The notes below the pieces were generated by a model, which saw only the letters and a program-made list of their open reading frames with translations, was not told the DNA's origin and did not search any database. 64,000 bases of DNA from assembly GCF_001005215.1 (NCBI RefSeq), contig NZ_LBNQ01000023.1, positions 1 to 64,000 of the forward strand. Reading direction: 5' to 3'. Source of the DNA: Lampropedia cohaerens. Lineage in GTDB: Bacteria; Pseudomonadota; Gammaproteobacteria; Burkholderiales; Burkholderiaceae_C. The number at the start of each line of letters is the position of its first letter. Position 1 is the first letter of the stretch. A program made the translations under genes and the position numbers. Positions 1 to 9,929 of this stretch are shown here, one piece after another.

Positions 1-3000
1 GCCACCGACGTGTGGTTTACCTCGGACGTGACCAACAGCCTGCCCACCGAATGGGTGGAGGTGCCCGAAGACATCGCCGCCCTTCCCGACGCCCAAGGCT
101 ACGGCAAGGTGCGCGATCTGCACCAGGCCATGGCGATGGATGCCACGGGCGAGCTCAAGGCGCTGGTTGTCGCCTTCACCCAGGCGGATACGCCGGAAGA
201 TCGCATGGCGCTGGTGCGTCAGATCATCTACCGCTGGACCGGTGTGCAGGACATCGATCCGACCAGCCGCACCAATGCGGGCTGGGGCAATGCCATAGGA
301 GACGCCCGCAAGCTCGAAGCCCTGGAAGAGTTCCTGGGCGAGGAATGGCGGCAATACACCTGGGGGGCCAACCCTGGCCGGGACGCCGCGCGTGCCCTCA
401 ACGAAGCCTACGACCAGCTCGAAGCGCTGGTCTATGGCCAGCTCATGTCGCAAAGCCACCTGCGTGGCCTGTTCCAGAGCATTGCCTACCACTGGGATGC
501 CGAGACCGAATCCGTGGTGGGCGACCTCACCGCGGTGGCACAGACGCTGGCCACGCGCATCGACAGCGACCGCGAGGCGGGCTTGGCGGATCTGGGTGAC
601 TTCCTCTACTCGCTCAAGGGCATGGGACTACTCAACCGGCTGGATGTGGCGAGCTTCAAGGCTGCGCTGCTGCCCCTGGGCGCGGACGTGGCGCAGACCA
701 TGGACGCGGCGCTCCAGGGCTGGGTGGCGGGCGGCCCGACGGAAGCGGATGACGTGCTGCGCGGCACCGAATTCAACGATCTGCTCGATGCCCGGGGCGG
801 CAATGACCGCCTGCTGGGCCGCGGCGGCAACGACACCCTGATCGGTGGCGCCGGCAACGACGTGCTCGATGGGGGTGCAGGCAACGATGACTTGCGTGGT
901 GGTGCCGGAGCGGACACCTACCGCTTCGGTCGGGGCGATGGGCACGACACGATCATCGAGGATTCCTGGCAGCAAAATGAGACCGACCGCATCGAGCTCA
1001 AGGCAGGCGTGCTGCCCTCCGATGTGCGGCTGGAGCGGGTGCGCACGGTCAACGGCTGGCAGGTCAGCGATGACCTGAAGATCACCATCCGCGACACCGG
1101 CGAGACGCTCATCGTCAAGAACCATTTCAACGAGAGCAACCGCTTCGCGGTGGAGGAAATCGCCTTCGCCGACGGCACGCTGTGGGATGCGGAGGCGATC
1201 AAGTCTCGCGTGCTCCTGGGCGGGGACGAGAACGACGAGTTGCGCGGCTTCAATGGTCGCGATGACGTGATCGTTGGTGGCGCGGGCAATGACGAACTCT
1301 TTGGCGGCGACGGCAACGACATCTTGATCGGCGGCGCGGGCAATGATTGGCTCGAAGGCGGCGCGGGTTCCGACACCTACCGCGTCACGCTGGGCGACGG
1401 GCAGGATGTAATCAACGAAGGCTACACCGCTGGCACGGACACGGTGGAGCTGGAGGCAGGCATCACCCCCGCCGATGTCACCGTGCGCTGGACGTTGCAA
1501 GGCGACATGGCCGTCACCCTGCCGGATGGCAGCCAACTCACCGTGCGCGGGCAGGCCGACACGTGGTCTACCGAGCGAGGGATCGAGCAACTGCGCTTTG
1601 CCGACGGCACGGTGTGGGATCGTAGCGAGCTGGCGGCACGGGCGCTGGCCGCCACATCGGGTGATGACGCGATCGTTGGCGGTTACCAGGACGACACGCT
1701 GGATGGCGGCGCCGGAAACGACCGGTTCCAGAACCTGGGCGGCTATGACACCTATCGCTTCGGCACGGGCGACGGGCAGGACGTGATTGAAGCAACTTAT
1801 GGGCGCGTGCTGTTCAAGCCCGGCATTGGCCAGAACGACATCACATTCAGCCGCGACGGCAACGACCTGATCGCCACCGTCACCGCTTCGGGCGACGCGG
1901 TGCGCATCAAGGACTGGCTCAACAGTTGGCAACGCATCGACCGCTTCGACTTCGCCAACGGCGCAAGTCTGAACGTGAACGATGTGCTGGCCAAGCTCAA
2001 TGTCAGCGAAGGCGCGGAAATCCTCTACGGCTCGCCGGACGAGGATACGTTGGCGGGCACCGAGAAGGACAGCGTGATCTATGGTCGCGAGGGCAACGAC
2101 GTGCTCACTGGCGGCGCGGGGCGCGACCAGCTCTTCGGCGAAGCCGGTGATGACACACTGGATGGCGGCGCCGACCGCGACTCGCTCTACGGCGGCGCGG
2201 GTAACAACACCTACATCGTGGCTCCGGGCACAGGGCTGGACAACGCCATGGGCGCGAGCCTGGCGGTGGCCAACGACACCGTGGTCTTCGCGCCGGGCAT
2301 CCGGCCCGAGGACGTGTCGGTGCAGTTGGGGGATGCGAGTTGGGGCGGCCAGGCGGGTGATGTCGGCTACACCAACCTGGTCATTGGCATCGGCGGCAAC
2401 GATGCGTTGGTGCTGAACCATCAGAACTGGGACGACCTGGGGCGCGGCGCCATTCAGCGTTTCCGCTTCGGCGATGGCACCGAATGGACGCTCTCCGACG
2501 TGATCGCCCGCGCCGATGGCGGCAAGATGGGCTGGCAGCAGCGCTATTGGGGCGACCCGACCACGATCCTCGGCAGCCAGGCCGATGACGACATTAACGA
2601 CTACACCGGCCAGTCGGTCACCGTCCAGGCACGCGGCAACGACGACAACGTCTACCTGGCTGCCGGCAATGACATCGTCTCGGCTGGCAGCGGCAACGAC
2701 AACGTGTACTCGGGTGCCGGCGACGATCTGGTCGCTGGTGAGGCGGGCGATGACCGCATCGACACCGGCGCGGGCGACGATGTGGTCGTCTTCAACCACG
2801 GCGACGGCCATGACCGGCTGACCACCGGCGAAGGCACGGACACGCTGTCCTTCGGCGCCTCGGTGACGCCCGCCATGCTCTCCGCCGCCTTGGACCGCGA
2901 CGGGCGCGTGGTGCTGCTGATCGAAGGTGGTGCAGGCGGCTCGATCACGCTGGACGACACGCGCATCGACAATCTGCCGGGCGATCTGGAACGCATCCAG

Positions 3001-6000
3001 TTCATCGATGCCGACGGCAAGACGCGCGTGTTCGACCTTGCGGGCTGGCTGAAGGCCAACGCGGGCACCTTGTTGTCGGCAACGACCACAATGCCGCTGG
3101 CCTTTGATGGCACGGGCTTCGAGTTGACCGGCACGGTAGCCCCGGCAGGCGGACTGGAGGCGGTGGCCTATGCCCAGTCTGGCGATCTGTTCGCTTCTGC
3201 CAACCTTGCGAACAACATCCCGAGCGACGGCGATGACGTGCTCTATGGCACCGCCAATGGCGACACCCTGGACGCGGGCGCGGGCAACGACATCGCGCTG
3301 GGCTTGGCGGGCGACGATGCCATCCTCGGCGGTGATGGCAACGACCTGATCCACGGCGGCGAGGGTGACGATGTGCTTGATGGCGGCGCGGGGAATGACA
3401 CCCTTTACGGTGGTCAGGGTGCAGATACCCTGATCGGCGGCACCGGGGAGGATGCGCTGTATGGCGAGTGGGGCGGCGACACCTACGTGTATCAGGCAGG
3501 CGATGGCGTGACAATCATCGACGACGATCACCGCATGTCGGGCTGTGCCTATGAGCCTCAATTTGCCGAAGTAAGTGCAGCGTATGCCTGGGGTGATGGC
3601 GATGGCAGCTATTGTGGTGTTGACGATGCGCCCAACATCCTCAGCTTCGGGCCGGGCATCCGTCCCGAAGACCTGCGTTATTCGGAAGAAAACGGTGATT
3701 TGGTGATCGAATTTGCCAATCGTCCGGGCGACAAGGTCGTCTTGCGTGGCTACATGCCCGGACGCGCTACGCAAACCCGTTCGGTGGATGTCATTCGCTT
3801 TGCCGACGGGACTGAAATCGTGGCGGATACCATCGAGCCGACCGGCAAGACCGAAACGGCGGGCGACGAAGGCGGCGGGCTTTATGGCACGCCGTTTGCC
3901 GACACTCTGGTCGGCGGCGATGGCGATGATGTGATCTACGGCGAAGGCGGTTCGGATGTTCTGGTAGGCGGTGCCGGCTCGGATACCTACAACGTTTATA
4001 AGGAATGGGGATCGTCCCCCGTTCAGACAACCATCGTCGAAACTTGGCGGGCGCAAGACAGTAACCGCCTCGAATTGACCGGCGAGGTTGACGCCGATGC
4101 TCTGTATCTGGCTTTCGATGGCCGCGATCTGGTGCTGCATCTGAATGAAGAAGGCGACTTGATCCGCTTTGCCGGGTTCGACCCGCGCGCGCCGGGCATG
4201 CGGGCGCCCGTTGCGGAAATCAGCCTGCCCTGGTGGGGCATCAACCTGTCGTTCGACGACCTGCTGGCACGCGGGGTTCGTTACGGCGATCACACACAAG
4301 ATATCTACGACGTCAACATTGGCGACGGCGAGGTCTTTATCGAGGATGTCGCCGCCCCGGATGCCGGCAACGTGTTGCGGTTTGGGCCCGGCATCGATCC
4401 GGAAACGTTACGCAATCGCCTGGGCTTCGAGACGGACGGCAATGGCGGCCATGTGCTGCTCATCCCCTACGGCGACGACGGTGACGTAGTGCGGCTGACC
4501 GGCTTCGATCCCGATGATGTGTTGGGGACGCGTGCTGTTGATCGCTTCGAATTTGCAGATGGCACGGTATGGGATTACGCAACGTTGGTCGCCAATGGTT
4601 TCTCGGTTTTTGGCGACGAGGCATCGAACGACATCGGAGGTAGCCAGCTCGCTGATCGACTCTACGGCCAGGACGGTGACGACATAATCGACGGCAAGAG
4701 TGGCGTCAACGAGTTTCACGGTGGGGGAGGCAACGACATTCTGATCGGAGGCGATCAGGTGGATGGTTATTTCTTCCAGCACGGCGATGGTGTGGACACC
4801 ATCATTGACGGCCCGAGCGACAATTTCATCGTCTTTGGCCCTGGCGTCAGCAAAACGGATATCTCGGTTGCCTGGGATGGCGATACGCTGGTGCTGCGCT
4901 ACGGACCGGGCGATGAAATCAGAATCCCGGATTTCTTTGCCAAGACGTCGAACGGCACGCCTCCCGTGACGGCCATCAGGTTCGACGACGGGGAAATGAC
5001 TTCGATCCCATCATTAATCTCGGCTTCATCTACCGTTCAGTTGGAGGCAGGTGAACTGCCGGCGGCCACTGAAGACGCCGTATATCGCCACTCGATTGTG
5101 CTGTCGAATTTCGAACAGGCTGGAGCATTCGGGGCTGCGCGAATGCTGAACCTTCGCCAAGCCGATGGTAGTCCGTTACCCGGCTGGCTGACCTTTGATG
5201 CTGAGCACGGTTTGCTCAGAGGCACCCCTGTCAACGAGGATGTTGGGCAACTCGACCTGATCGTCGAAGCTTGGGGCGATTATGGACTGTTGGCAACGCA
5301 GAGACTGCGCCTATCCGTCAACAACACCAACGACGCGCCGGAAGTGGCTATAGCGCTCACCAACCAGCAAGCCACCGAGGATGCGCCCTTTGCCTTCACC
5401 GTGCCGCAGGATGCCTTCCGCGACGTGGATGCGGGCGATGCGCTCACGCTCTCGGCCACCCAGGCCGACGGCTCGGCGCTGCCGTCGTGGCTCCAGTTCG
5501 ATGCGGCGACGCGCACCTTCAGCGGCACCCCGGTCAACGGCGATGTGGGCAGCGTCTCCGTACGCCTGACTGCAACGGACTTGGCCGGAGCACAAGCCAG
5601 CCAGACCTTCGCCATCGAGGTGGCCAATGTCAACGACGCGCCCGAGGTGGGCGTGTTGCTTGGCAACCAGAGCGGCCGCGTCGGTCAGCCCACCCGCTGG
5701 CAACTGCCCGAGGGCGCTTTTGTCGATGTCGATGCGGGCGATGTGCTGACCTACTCGGCCACGCTTGCCGACGGCAGTGCCCTGCCCGGGTGGCTCACCT
5801 TCGATGCCGCCACCGGCAGCTTCAGCGGCACCCCAGCCACGGCGGGCAACTACGTCCTGCGGGTCACCGCCACCGACCTGGCAGGTGCACAGGCCAGCCA
5901 GAGCTTCACCCTGGCGGTCGAATCCGGCGGCGGCAACCAGGCACCGGTCACGGCGCCGGATACGGCAACCGTCATCGAAGATCGCAAGCTGCTGGCCTGG

Positions 6001-7104
6001 GGCAATGTGCTCGCCAACGACCGCGATCCGGAAGGCAAGCGCCTGCGCGTGGCCGACCCCGGTATCCGGCGCGGCGAATACGGCGTGCTGACCCTGCTGT
6101 CCAATGGCACCTACGCCTACGTGCTCGACGATTGCTCGTCCAAGGTGCAGGGCTTGGGTGCGGGCGAGACGGTCACGGAGACCTTCAATTACCTGGCCAG
6201 TGACGGCACGCAGCGTAGCAACGGCGCATTGACGGTGACCGTACAGGGCACCAACGACATGCCCGATCTGGTTCGCTGCCTGAGTGATGTGCAACTCGCC
6301 AAGGGCAAGGCGTTCTCGTGGCAGATTCCGGCCGACAGCTTCAAGGATGCTGACCGCAACGACACGCTGAGCTACACGGCCACCCTGTCCAACGGCAAGC
6401 CGCTGCCCAGTTGGCTCAAGTTCGATGCCGCCACGCAGACCTTCAGCGGCACGGCGCCGGCCTCGGCCCGCGGCAGCATCGATGTGCGTGTCACCGCCAG
6501 CGACGGCCATGGCGAATGCTCGACTGCATCGGATGTCTTCAAGATCAGCTTCGGCAACAAGACGGTGGTGCCGACTGTGACCAAGGGCAACGAGGGCGTG
6601 GGCAACGGCGCGGATGCACCGCCTCCCGGACACGGTGCCAACATCAACGATGGCGCGGGCAACTCGCCGGGACAGCCGGGCCGCAAACACGGTGGCGACC
6701 GCGACGATGATCCGCTGAGCCGTTTCCTCGACGGCTTCAAGCGCGACGACAAGTCCGCCCACTCGCCCCATTCGGCCTTGCCTGCGCTAGATCGCCGCTG
6801 GTTCGAGCAATGGGGTGAGCAACAGCCAGCGTCCGGGCAGACCGGTCATGGGCAGGCCAACCACGATGTGGAGCGCCACTGGGCCGAGTTGATCCACGCC
6901 CTGAACCGGCTCGATGCTGAACGGCAAGGGGCGGCGCAGTGGCTGGGCAAGGGCCAGGGCGCCGACCTCGCGGGGCTGGCGGGGCTGCTCTCTGGCAACG
7001 CGGCGATGCTGCGCACCCATGGCGACGCCGTGGGGCTGGCCGCCGGTGCCCAGCTCAAGGGCTTTGCCGGCCTGAAGGAAGGCGTCACGGCCTTGCGCTG
7101 CTGA
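1..7104 (+). CDS. Giant RTX calcium-binding / cadherin-like secreted protein, 5' end outside window
   Basis: The reading frame is open to the left window edge, so the true start lies upstream; a GTG at 10 is only the first internal candidate. The visible 2,364-odd residues begin with about 240 residues of non-repetitive sequence. Then come roughly eight modules from residue ~245 to ~1,690, each a short run of RTX nonapeptides (GGxGxDxL type, as in GGAGNDVLDGGAGND) followed by about 120 residues of the haemolysin-associated type ending in AFADGTxWD. Residues ~1,690-1,975 hold three dystroglycan/cadherin-like Ig domains (PxWLxFDxxTxxFSGTP). A VCBS/cadherin-like domain (VLANDRDPEG) follows at ~1,976-2,085 and another Ig domain at ~2,090-2,185. 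The tail is Gly/Asp/His-rich with an amphipathic C-terminus. RTX repeats bind calcium after type I secretion, which fits the HlyD gene downstream. It is likely an adhesin or surface/biofilm protein; an enzymatic N-terminal domain upstream cannot be excluded. Confidence 0.9.
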   Translation, partial: ATDVWFTSDVTNSLPTEWVEVPEDIAALPDAQGYGKVRDLHQAMAMDATGELKALVVAFTQADTPEDRMALVRQIIYRWTGVQDIDPTSRTNAGWGNAIGDARKLEALEEFLGEEWRQYTWGANPGRDAARALNEAYDQLEALVYGQLMSQSHLRGLFQSIAYHWDAETESVVGDLTAVAQTLATRIDSDREAGLADLGDFLYSLKGMGLLNRLDVASFKAALLPLGADVAQTMDAALQGWVAGGPTEADDVLRGTEFNDLLDARGGNDRLLGRGGNDTLIGGAGNDVLDGGAGNDDLRGGAGADTYRFGRGDGHDTIIEDSWQQNETDRIELKAGVLPSDVRLERVRTVNGWQVSDDLKITIRDTGETLIVKNHFNESNRFAVEEIAFADGTLWDAEAIKSRVLLGGDENDELRGFNGRDDVIVGGAGNDELFGGDGNDILIGGAGNDWLEGGAGSDTYRVTLGDGQDVINEGYTAGTDTVELEAGITPADVTVRWTLQGDMAVTLPDGSQLTVRGQADTWSTERGIEQLRFADGTVWDRSELAARALAATSGDDAIVGGYQDDTLDGGAGNDRFQNLGGYDTYRFGTGDGQDVIEATYGRVLFKPGIGQNDITFSRDGNDLIATVTASGDAVRIKDWLNSWQRIDRFDFANGASLNVNDVLAKLNVSEGAEILYGSPDEDTLAGTEKDSVIYGREGNDVLTGGAGRDQLFGEAGDDTLDGGADRDSLYGGAGNNTYIVAPGTGLDNAMGASLAVANDTVVFAPGIRPEDVSVQLGDASWGGQAGDVGYTNLVIGIGGNDALVLNHQNWDDLGRGAIQRFRFGDGTEWTLSDVIARADGGKMGWQQRYWGDPTTILGSQADDDINDYTGQSVTVQARGNDDNVYLAAGNDIVSAGSGNDNVYSGAGDDLVAGEAGDDRIDTGAGDDVVVFNHGDGHDRLTTGEGTDTLSFGASVTPAMLSAALDRDGRVVLLIEGGAGGSITLDDTRIDNLPGDLERIQFIDADGKTRVFDLAGWLKANAGTLLSATTTMPLAFDGTGFELTGTVAPAGGLEAVAYAQSGDLFASANLANNIPSDGDDVLYGTANGDTLDAGAGNDIALGLAGDDAILGGDGNDLIHGGEGDDVLDGGAGNDTLYGGQGADTLIGGTGEDALYGEWGGDTYVYQAGDGVTIIDDDHRMSGCAYEPQFAEVSAAYAWGDGDGSYCGVDDAPNILSFGPGIRPEDLRYSEENGDLVIEFANRPGDKVVLRGYMPGRATQTRSVDVIRFADGTEIVADTIEPTGKTETAGDEGGGLYGTPFADTLVGGDGDDVIYGEGGSDVLVGGAGSDTYNVYKEWGSSPVQTTIVETWRAQDSNRLELTGEVDADALYLAFDGRDLVLHLNEEGDLIRFAGFDPRAPGMRAPVAEISLPWWGINLSFDDLLARGVRYGDHTQDIYDVNIGDGEVFIEDVAAPDAGNVLRFGPGIDPETLRNRLGFETDGNGGHVLLIPYGDDGDVVRLTGFDPDDVLGTRAVDRFEFADGTVWDYATLVANGFSVFGDEASNDIGGSQLADRLYGQDGDDIIDGKSGVNEFHGGGGNDILIGGDQVDGYFFQHGDGVDTIIDGPSDNFIVFGPGVSKTDISVAWDGDTLVLRYGPGDEIRIPDFFAKTSNGTPPVTAIRFDDGEMTSIPSLISASSTVQLEAGELPAATEDAVYRHSIVLSNFEQAGAFGAARMLNLRQADGSPLPGWLTFDAEHGLLRGTPVNEDVGQLDLIVEAWGDYGLLATQRLRLSVNNTNDAPEVAIALTNQQATEDAPFAFTVPQDAFRDVDAGDALTLSATQADGSALPSWLQFDAATRTFSGTPVNGDVGSVSVRLTATDLAGAQASQTFAIEVANVNDAPEVGVLLGNQSGRVGQPTRWQLPEGAFVDVDAGDVLTYSATLADGSALPGWLTFDAATGSFSGTPATAGNYVLRVTATDLAGAQASQSFTLAVESGGGNQAPVTAPDTATVIEDRKLLAWGNVLANDRDPEGKRLRVADPGIRRGEYGVLTLLSNGTYAYVLDDCSSKVQGLGAGETVTETFNYLASDGTQRSNGALTVTVQGTNDMPDLVRCLSDVQLAKGKAFSWQIPADSFKDADRNDTLSYTATLSNGKPLPSWLKFDAATQTFSGTAPASARGSIDVRVTASDGHGECSTASDVFKISFGNKTVVPTVTKGNEGVGNGADAPPPGHGANINDGAGNSPGQPGRKHGGDRDDDPLSRFLDGFKRDDKSAHSPHSALPALDRRWFEQWGEQQPASGQTGHGQANHDVERHWAELIHALNRLDAERQGAAQWLGKGQGADLAGLAGLLSGNAAMLRTHGDAVGLAAGAQLKGFAGLKEGVTALRC

Positions 7105-7109
7105 CCCCC

Positions 7110-8366
7110 ATGCCGCGCGTTCTGATCGCGTGGGAGCTGGGCGAGGCCTTCGGTCACCTCGCCCGGTGCCTGCGGCTGGCGCAAGGGCTCATGGCCCGTG
7201 GGCACGGGGTGACCCTGGCGCTCAAGGACGTGCGGCTGCCGGCCGCACAGCGCCCGACACCGGGCATCACCGTGCTACCCGCGCCTCTGACCCCACAGGC
7301 GGGCGCGGGCAGCAGCCCACCGGTGAACTACGCCGACGTGCTGCGTGTCAGCGGTTTCGCCGATGCGCGGGATGTGGCTGCGCGACTCAACGCCTGGCGG
7401 GGGATGTTTGCCCTGGCGCGGCCCGACATGCTGGTCGCCGACCATGCGCCGACGGCCTTGCTGGCGGCACGGCTCGCCAATATTCCCCATCTGGCCATCG
7501 GCAACGGCTTTGCGATTCCACCCGCTGTTTCTCCCTGGCCGTCGATCCGGCCCTGGGAGGCGGTGTCCGATCAGGCGCTCATGGCGGCCGAGGAAAGGCT
7601 CGACCGGGTGCTGGAGGCCGCGCAGAAAGCACTAGGCCATGCAAGCACAGTGCGTCTGCGCGACTTGTTCGGTGCCCACGACATCCTGGACACCTTTGCC
7701 GAACTCGATCACTGCGGCGCGCGGCCGGATGGGCGCTATGTCGGGCCCATCGTCTCGGTGCCCCAAGCCTTGCGTGTTGGCTGGCAAAGCAAGGAAAGCT
7801 CACGCGTGCTGGCCTACCTGCGTCCCGCCGTGCCGGGCTTCCAGGCCATCCTGCAGGCGCTCGCCCGGTTGGATACCGAGGTGCTGTGCATCGCGCCCGG
7901 CATGAACCCCGAAGCGGCGAAACGGTGCGCGACGCGGCGTTTGCGCATTGCGCTGGTGCCGATAGATCTGCCCCCTTTGCTTCCACATGCCGATCTCGTG
8001 GTCGGCTACGGCAACGGTGGCTTCTCGACCCAGGCACTGCTCGCGGGCGTGCCCTTGGCGATGCGGCCTCGGCATGTCGAGCAGGTACTTTTTGCGCATC
8101 GGGTGGAGGAACTGGGTGCGGGCAAGTTGCTCAGTGGCCGCATCGATGTGGACAGCGTCACCACATCATTGCAGGAACTGCTCGGCAACCCGACGTATCG
8201 GCAGGCCGCCCGCGCGTTCCGGGATCGTCATGCCGATTACTCGCCCAGCCAAGCCATCGAACAAAGCCTGTTCGTCATCGAGCGCGCGTTGCTCGATGGG
8301 TGGAACACTGACCGCACCCGCAAGACCCCAGAATCACAAGAGAGTCCCCCGGCATGCTTGCATTGA
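7110..8366 (+). CDS. GT-B fold glycosyltransferase (UGT/MurG-like)
   Basis: This 418-residue protein begins five bases after the RTX gene stop, so the two are probably translationally coupled. The N-terminus (VLIAWELGEAFGHLARCL) has the GxGHxxR-like loop of GT-B glycosyltransferases. The C-terminal half carries a nucleotide-sugar-binding signature (LLPHADLVVGYGNGGFSTQALLAGVPLAMRP), as in glycosyltransferase families 1 and 28. Its position between an RTX substrate and a secretion adaptor suggests that it glycosylates the RTX protein or a related surface product, but that is inference. The last 13 bases overlap hlyD. Confidence 0.75.
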   Translation: MPRVLIAWELGEAFGHLARCLRLAQGLMARGHGVTLALKDVRLPAAQRPTPGITVLPAPLTPQAGAGSSPPVNYADVLRVSGFADARDVAARLNAWRGMFALARPDMLVADHAPTALLAARLANIPHLAIGNGFAIPPAVSPWPSIRPWEAVSDQALMAAEERLDRVLEAAQKALGHASTVRLRDLFGAHDILDTFAELDHCGARPDGRYVGPIVSVPQALRVGWQSKESSRVLAYLRPAVPGFQAILQALARLDTEVLCIAPGMNPEAAKRCATRRLRIALVPIDLPPLLPHADLVVGYGNGGFSTQALLAGVPLAMRPRHVEQVLFAHRVEELGAGKLLSGRIDVDSVTTSLQELLGNPTYRQAARAFRDRHADYSPSQAIEQSLFVIERALLDGWNTDRTRKTPESQESPPACLH

Positions 8367-9718
8367 AATCCCTCCTCCAGCAGGCCCACGGCGACCCGCT
8401 GGATTTCCATCCTCCGCTCGTCCGTTTGCAACACCGCGCGCCCAATCCGCAGGGGCGGCGGGTGTTGTGGGCCATCCTGGCGCTGGTCGCCTTCCTCATC
8501 GTCTGGGCGTTGCTCGGGCGGCTGGACATCGTGGCAGTGGCCGACGGCAAACTCGTGCCCGCCAGCTATCTCAAGATCGTGCAGCCCTCGGAAGCGGGCA
8601 TCGTCAAGGACATCCTGGTGCGCGAGGGCGAGACGGTACGCGCCGGACAGGTGCTCATGCGCATGGATGCGTTGATCACCGAGGCGGATCTCGAAGCCAT
8701 CGCCGCAGAATACGCCCGCAAGCAACTTCAACTGGCCCGTATCGATGCCGAGCTCGCCGGCAAGCCCTTTGAACCGGATGTTCAGGCGCCGGCGGCGCTG
8801 TTGCGCGAGACCGCCGCCCAGTACCAGGCCAACCGCGATGCCCTAGCCGCCGCCTTGGCCGAGGAACGCAGCCGCCTGGCCAAGGCGCAGCAGGAACTGG
8901 CCGCCGCCCGCCAGCAGAAAGAGCGGCTGGATGCGGTGCTGCCCCACTACCGCGAGCAGGACAAGGCCTACGAGAAACTGGTCAAACACGGCTTTGCCGG
9001 AACCTTGATGGGCTCGGACAAGCGGCGCGAGCGCATCGAGAAGGAGCAGGAGCTGGAGACACAAAAGCACCTGATCGCCTCCGCCCAGGCCAGCATCGAC
9101 CAGTCGCTCAAAAAACTCAGGCAGATCGAGGCGGACTATCTGCGGCAGCTGCACGCCGAGCGCAATGAGGCGCGGGCACAAATCGACAAGCTGGCCAAGG
9201 AACTGGAGAAGCAGCAGCACCGGCGCGCGCTGCTGGAACTCAAAGCCCCGCAGGACGGGGTGATCAAGGACCTGGCCACCCACACCGCCGGCACCGTGGT
9301 GCAGCCGGGTACCGTGCTGGCCAGCCTCGTGCCTCGCGAAGAAAAGCTCAAGGCCGAGGTCTGGGTCTCCAACGAGGACATCGGCTTCGTGCGGCCGGGA
9401 CTGACGGTCAAGCTCAAGTTCGCCACCTATCCCTTCCAGAAGTACGGCATGGGACAGGGCACCGTCGAGCACGTGAGTGCCGATGCCCAGAGCGAGGAAG
9501 AAGCCCGAGACCAGGGGCTGGCGGGCGGCCAGCGGCCGCTGCGCTACAAAGCCCTGGTGGCGCTCGACGCAAACGCGCTGGAGATGGATGGGGTGCAGTA
9601 TCCCTTGTCGGTGGGCATGCAGACCACGGCGGAAATCCTGCTGGGCGACCGTACGGTGGCGGAGTACCTGCTCTCACCCGTGAAAAAAGCTTGGCACGAG
9701 GCCGGTCGAGAGCGATGA
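8354..9718 (+). CDS. HlyD-family type I secretion periplasmic adaptor (membrane fusion protein)
   Basis: The protein has 454 residues. It has a short cytoplasmic N-terminus, one membrane segment at about residues 35-55 (VLWAILALVAFLIVWALLG) and a biotinyl-lipoyl-like half-motif (VQPSEAGIVKDILVREGETV). A long coiled coil follows at ~110-300 (Glu/Lys/Arg/Gln-rich), then the second lipoyl half (LKAPQDGVIKDLATHTAGTVVQPG) and a C-terminal beta domain. This is the canonical HlyD/PrtE architecture linking an inner-membrane ABC exporter to a TolC-type channel. The start overlaps the upstream glycosyltransferase. No ABC ATPase or TolC homologue lies downstream, so the exporter must be upstream of the window or elsewhere. 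The likely substrate is the RTX protein at the window start. Confidence 0.93.
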   Translation: MLALKSLLQQAHGDPLDFHPPLVRLQHRAPNPQGRRVLWAILALVAFLIVWALLGRLDIVAVADGKLVPASYLKIVQPSEAGIVKDILVREGETVRAGQVLMRMDALITEADLEAIAAEYARKQLQLARIDAELAGKPFEPDVQAPAALLRETAAQYQANRDALAAALAEERSRLAKAQQELAAARQQKERLDAVLPHYREQDKAYEKLVKHGFAGTLMGSDKRRERIEKEQELETQKHLIASAQASIDQSLKKLRQIEADYLRQLHAERNEARAQIDKLAKELEKQQHRRALLELKAPQDGVIKDLATHTAGTVVQPGTVLASLVPREEKLKAEVWVSNEDIGFVRPGLTVKLKFATYPFQKYGMGQGTVEHVSADAQSEEEARDQGLAGGQRPLRYKALVALDANALEMDGVQYPLSVGMQTTAEILLGDRTVAEYLLSPVKKAWHEAGRER

Positions 9719-9879
9719 GCAATGCCCGACGGCCGTCGTCACTGACGCAGGCACTGCCCAGCCAGGTACACCGATTGCAGCACGGCGACCCGCTTGTCGC
9801 CGTGCCGAGTGGGCGCGTCATCGGTCTGGCACTGGGTGGCGAGATGGGTCTGGTTCATCAAGGTGCGAACGTAGCATGA
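9715..9879 (+). CDS. Short uncharacterised protein, possibly a truncated gene
   Basis: A 54-residue frame (begins MSNARRPSSLTQ) overlaps the hlyD stop in an ATGA arrangement, which favours real translational coupling. I recognise no domain. It ends 50 bases before the prophage remnant, so it may be the surviving 5' end of a longer secretion-operon gene cut off when phage DNA arrived. It could equally be a chance frame. Confidence 0.3.
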   Translation: MSNARRPSSLTQALPSQVHRLQHGDPLVAVPSGRVIGLALGGEMGLVHQGANVA

Positions 9880-9929
9880 GCGCCGGTTGCGGCGAAAGTC
9901 GTGTCTTGCTCCCACAAGTGGCGTTGGCG

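Noticed and set aside
780-3480. Tandem short repeats that might be read as a CRISPR or satellite array
   Set aside because: They are degenerate in-frame RTX nonapeptide codons of a protein, with no constant spacer pattern.
628-4299. A 1,223-codon open frame antisense to the RTX gene
   Set aside because: It mirrors the repetitive GC-rich RTX coding strand, has no recognisable domain, and its repeats are the complement of the nonapeptide codons.
5311-6771. A 486-codon antisense frame under the cadherin-like part of the RTX gene
   Set aside because: Shadow of a GC-rich coding strand; no start context or domain.
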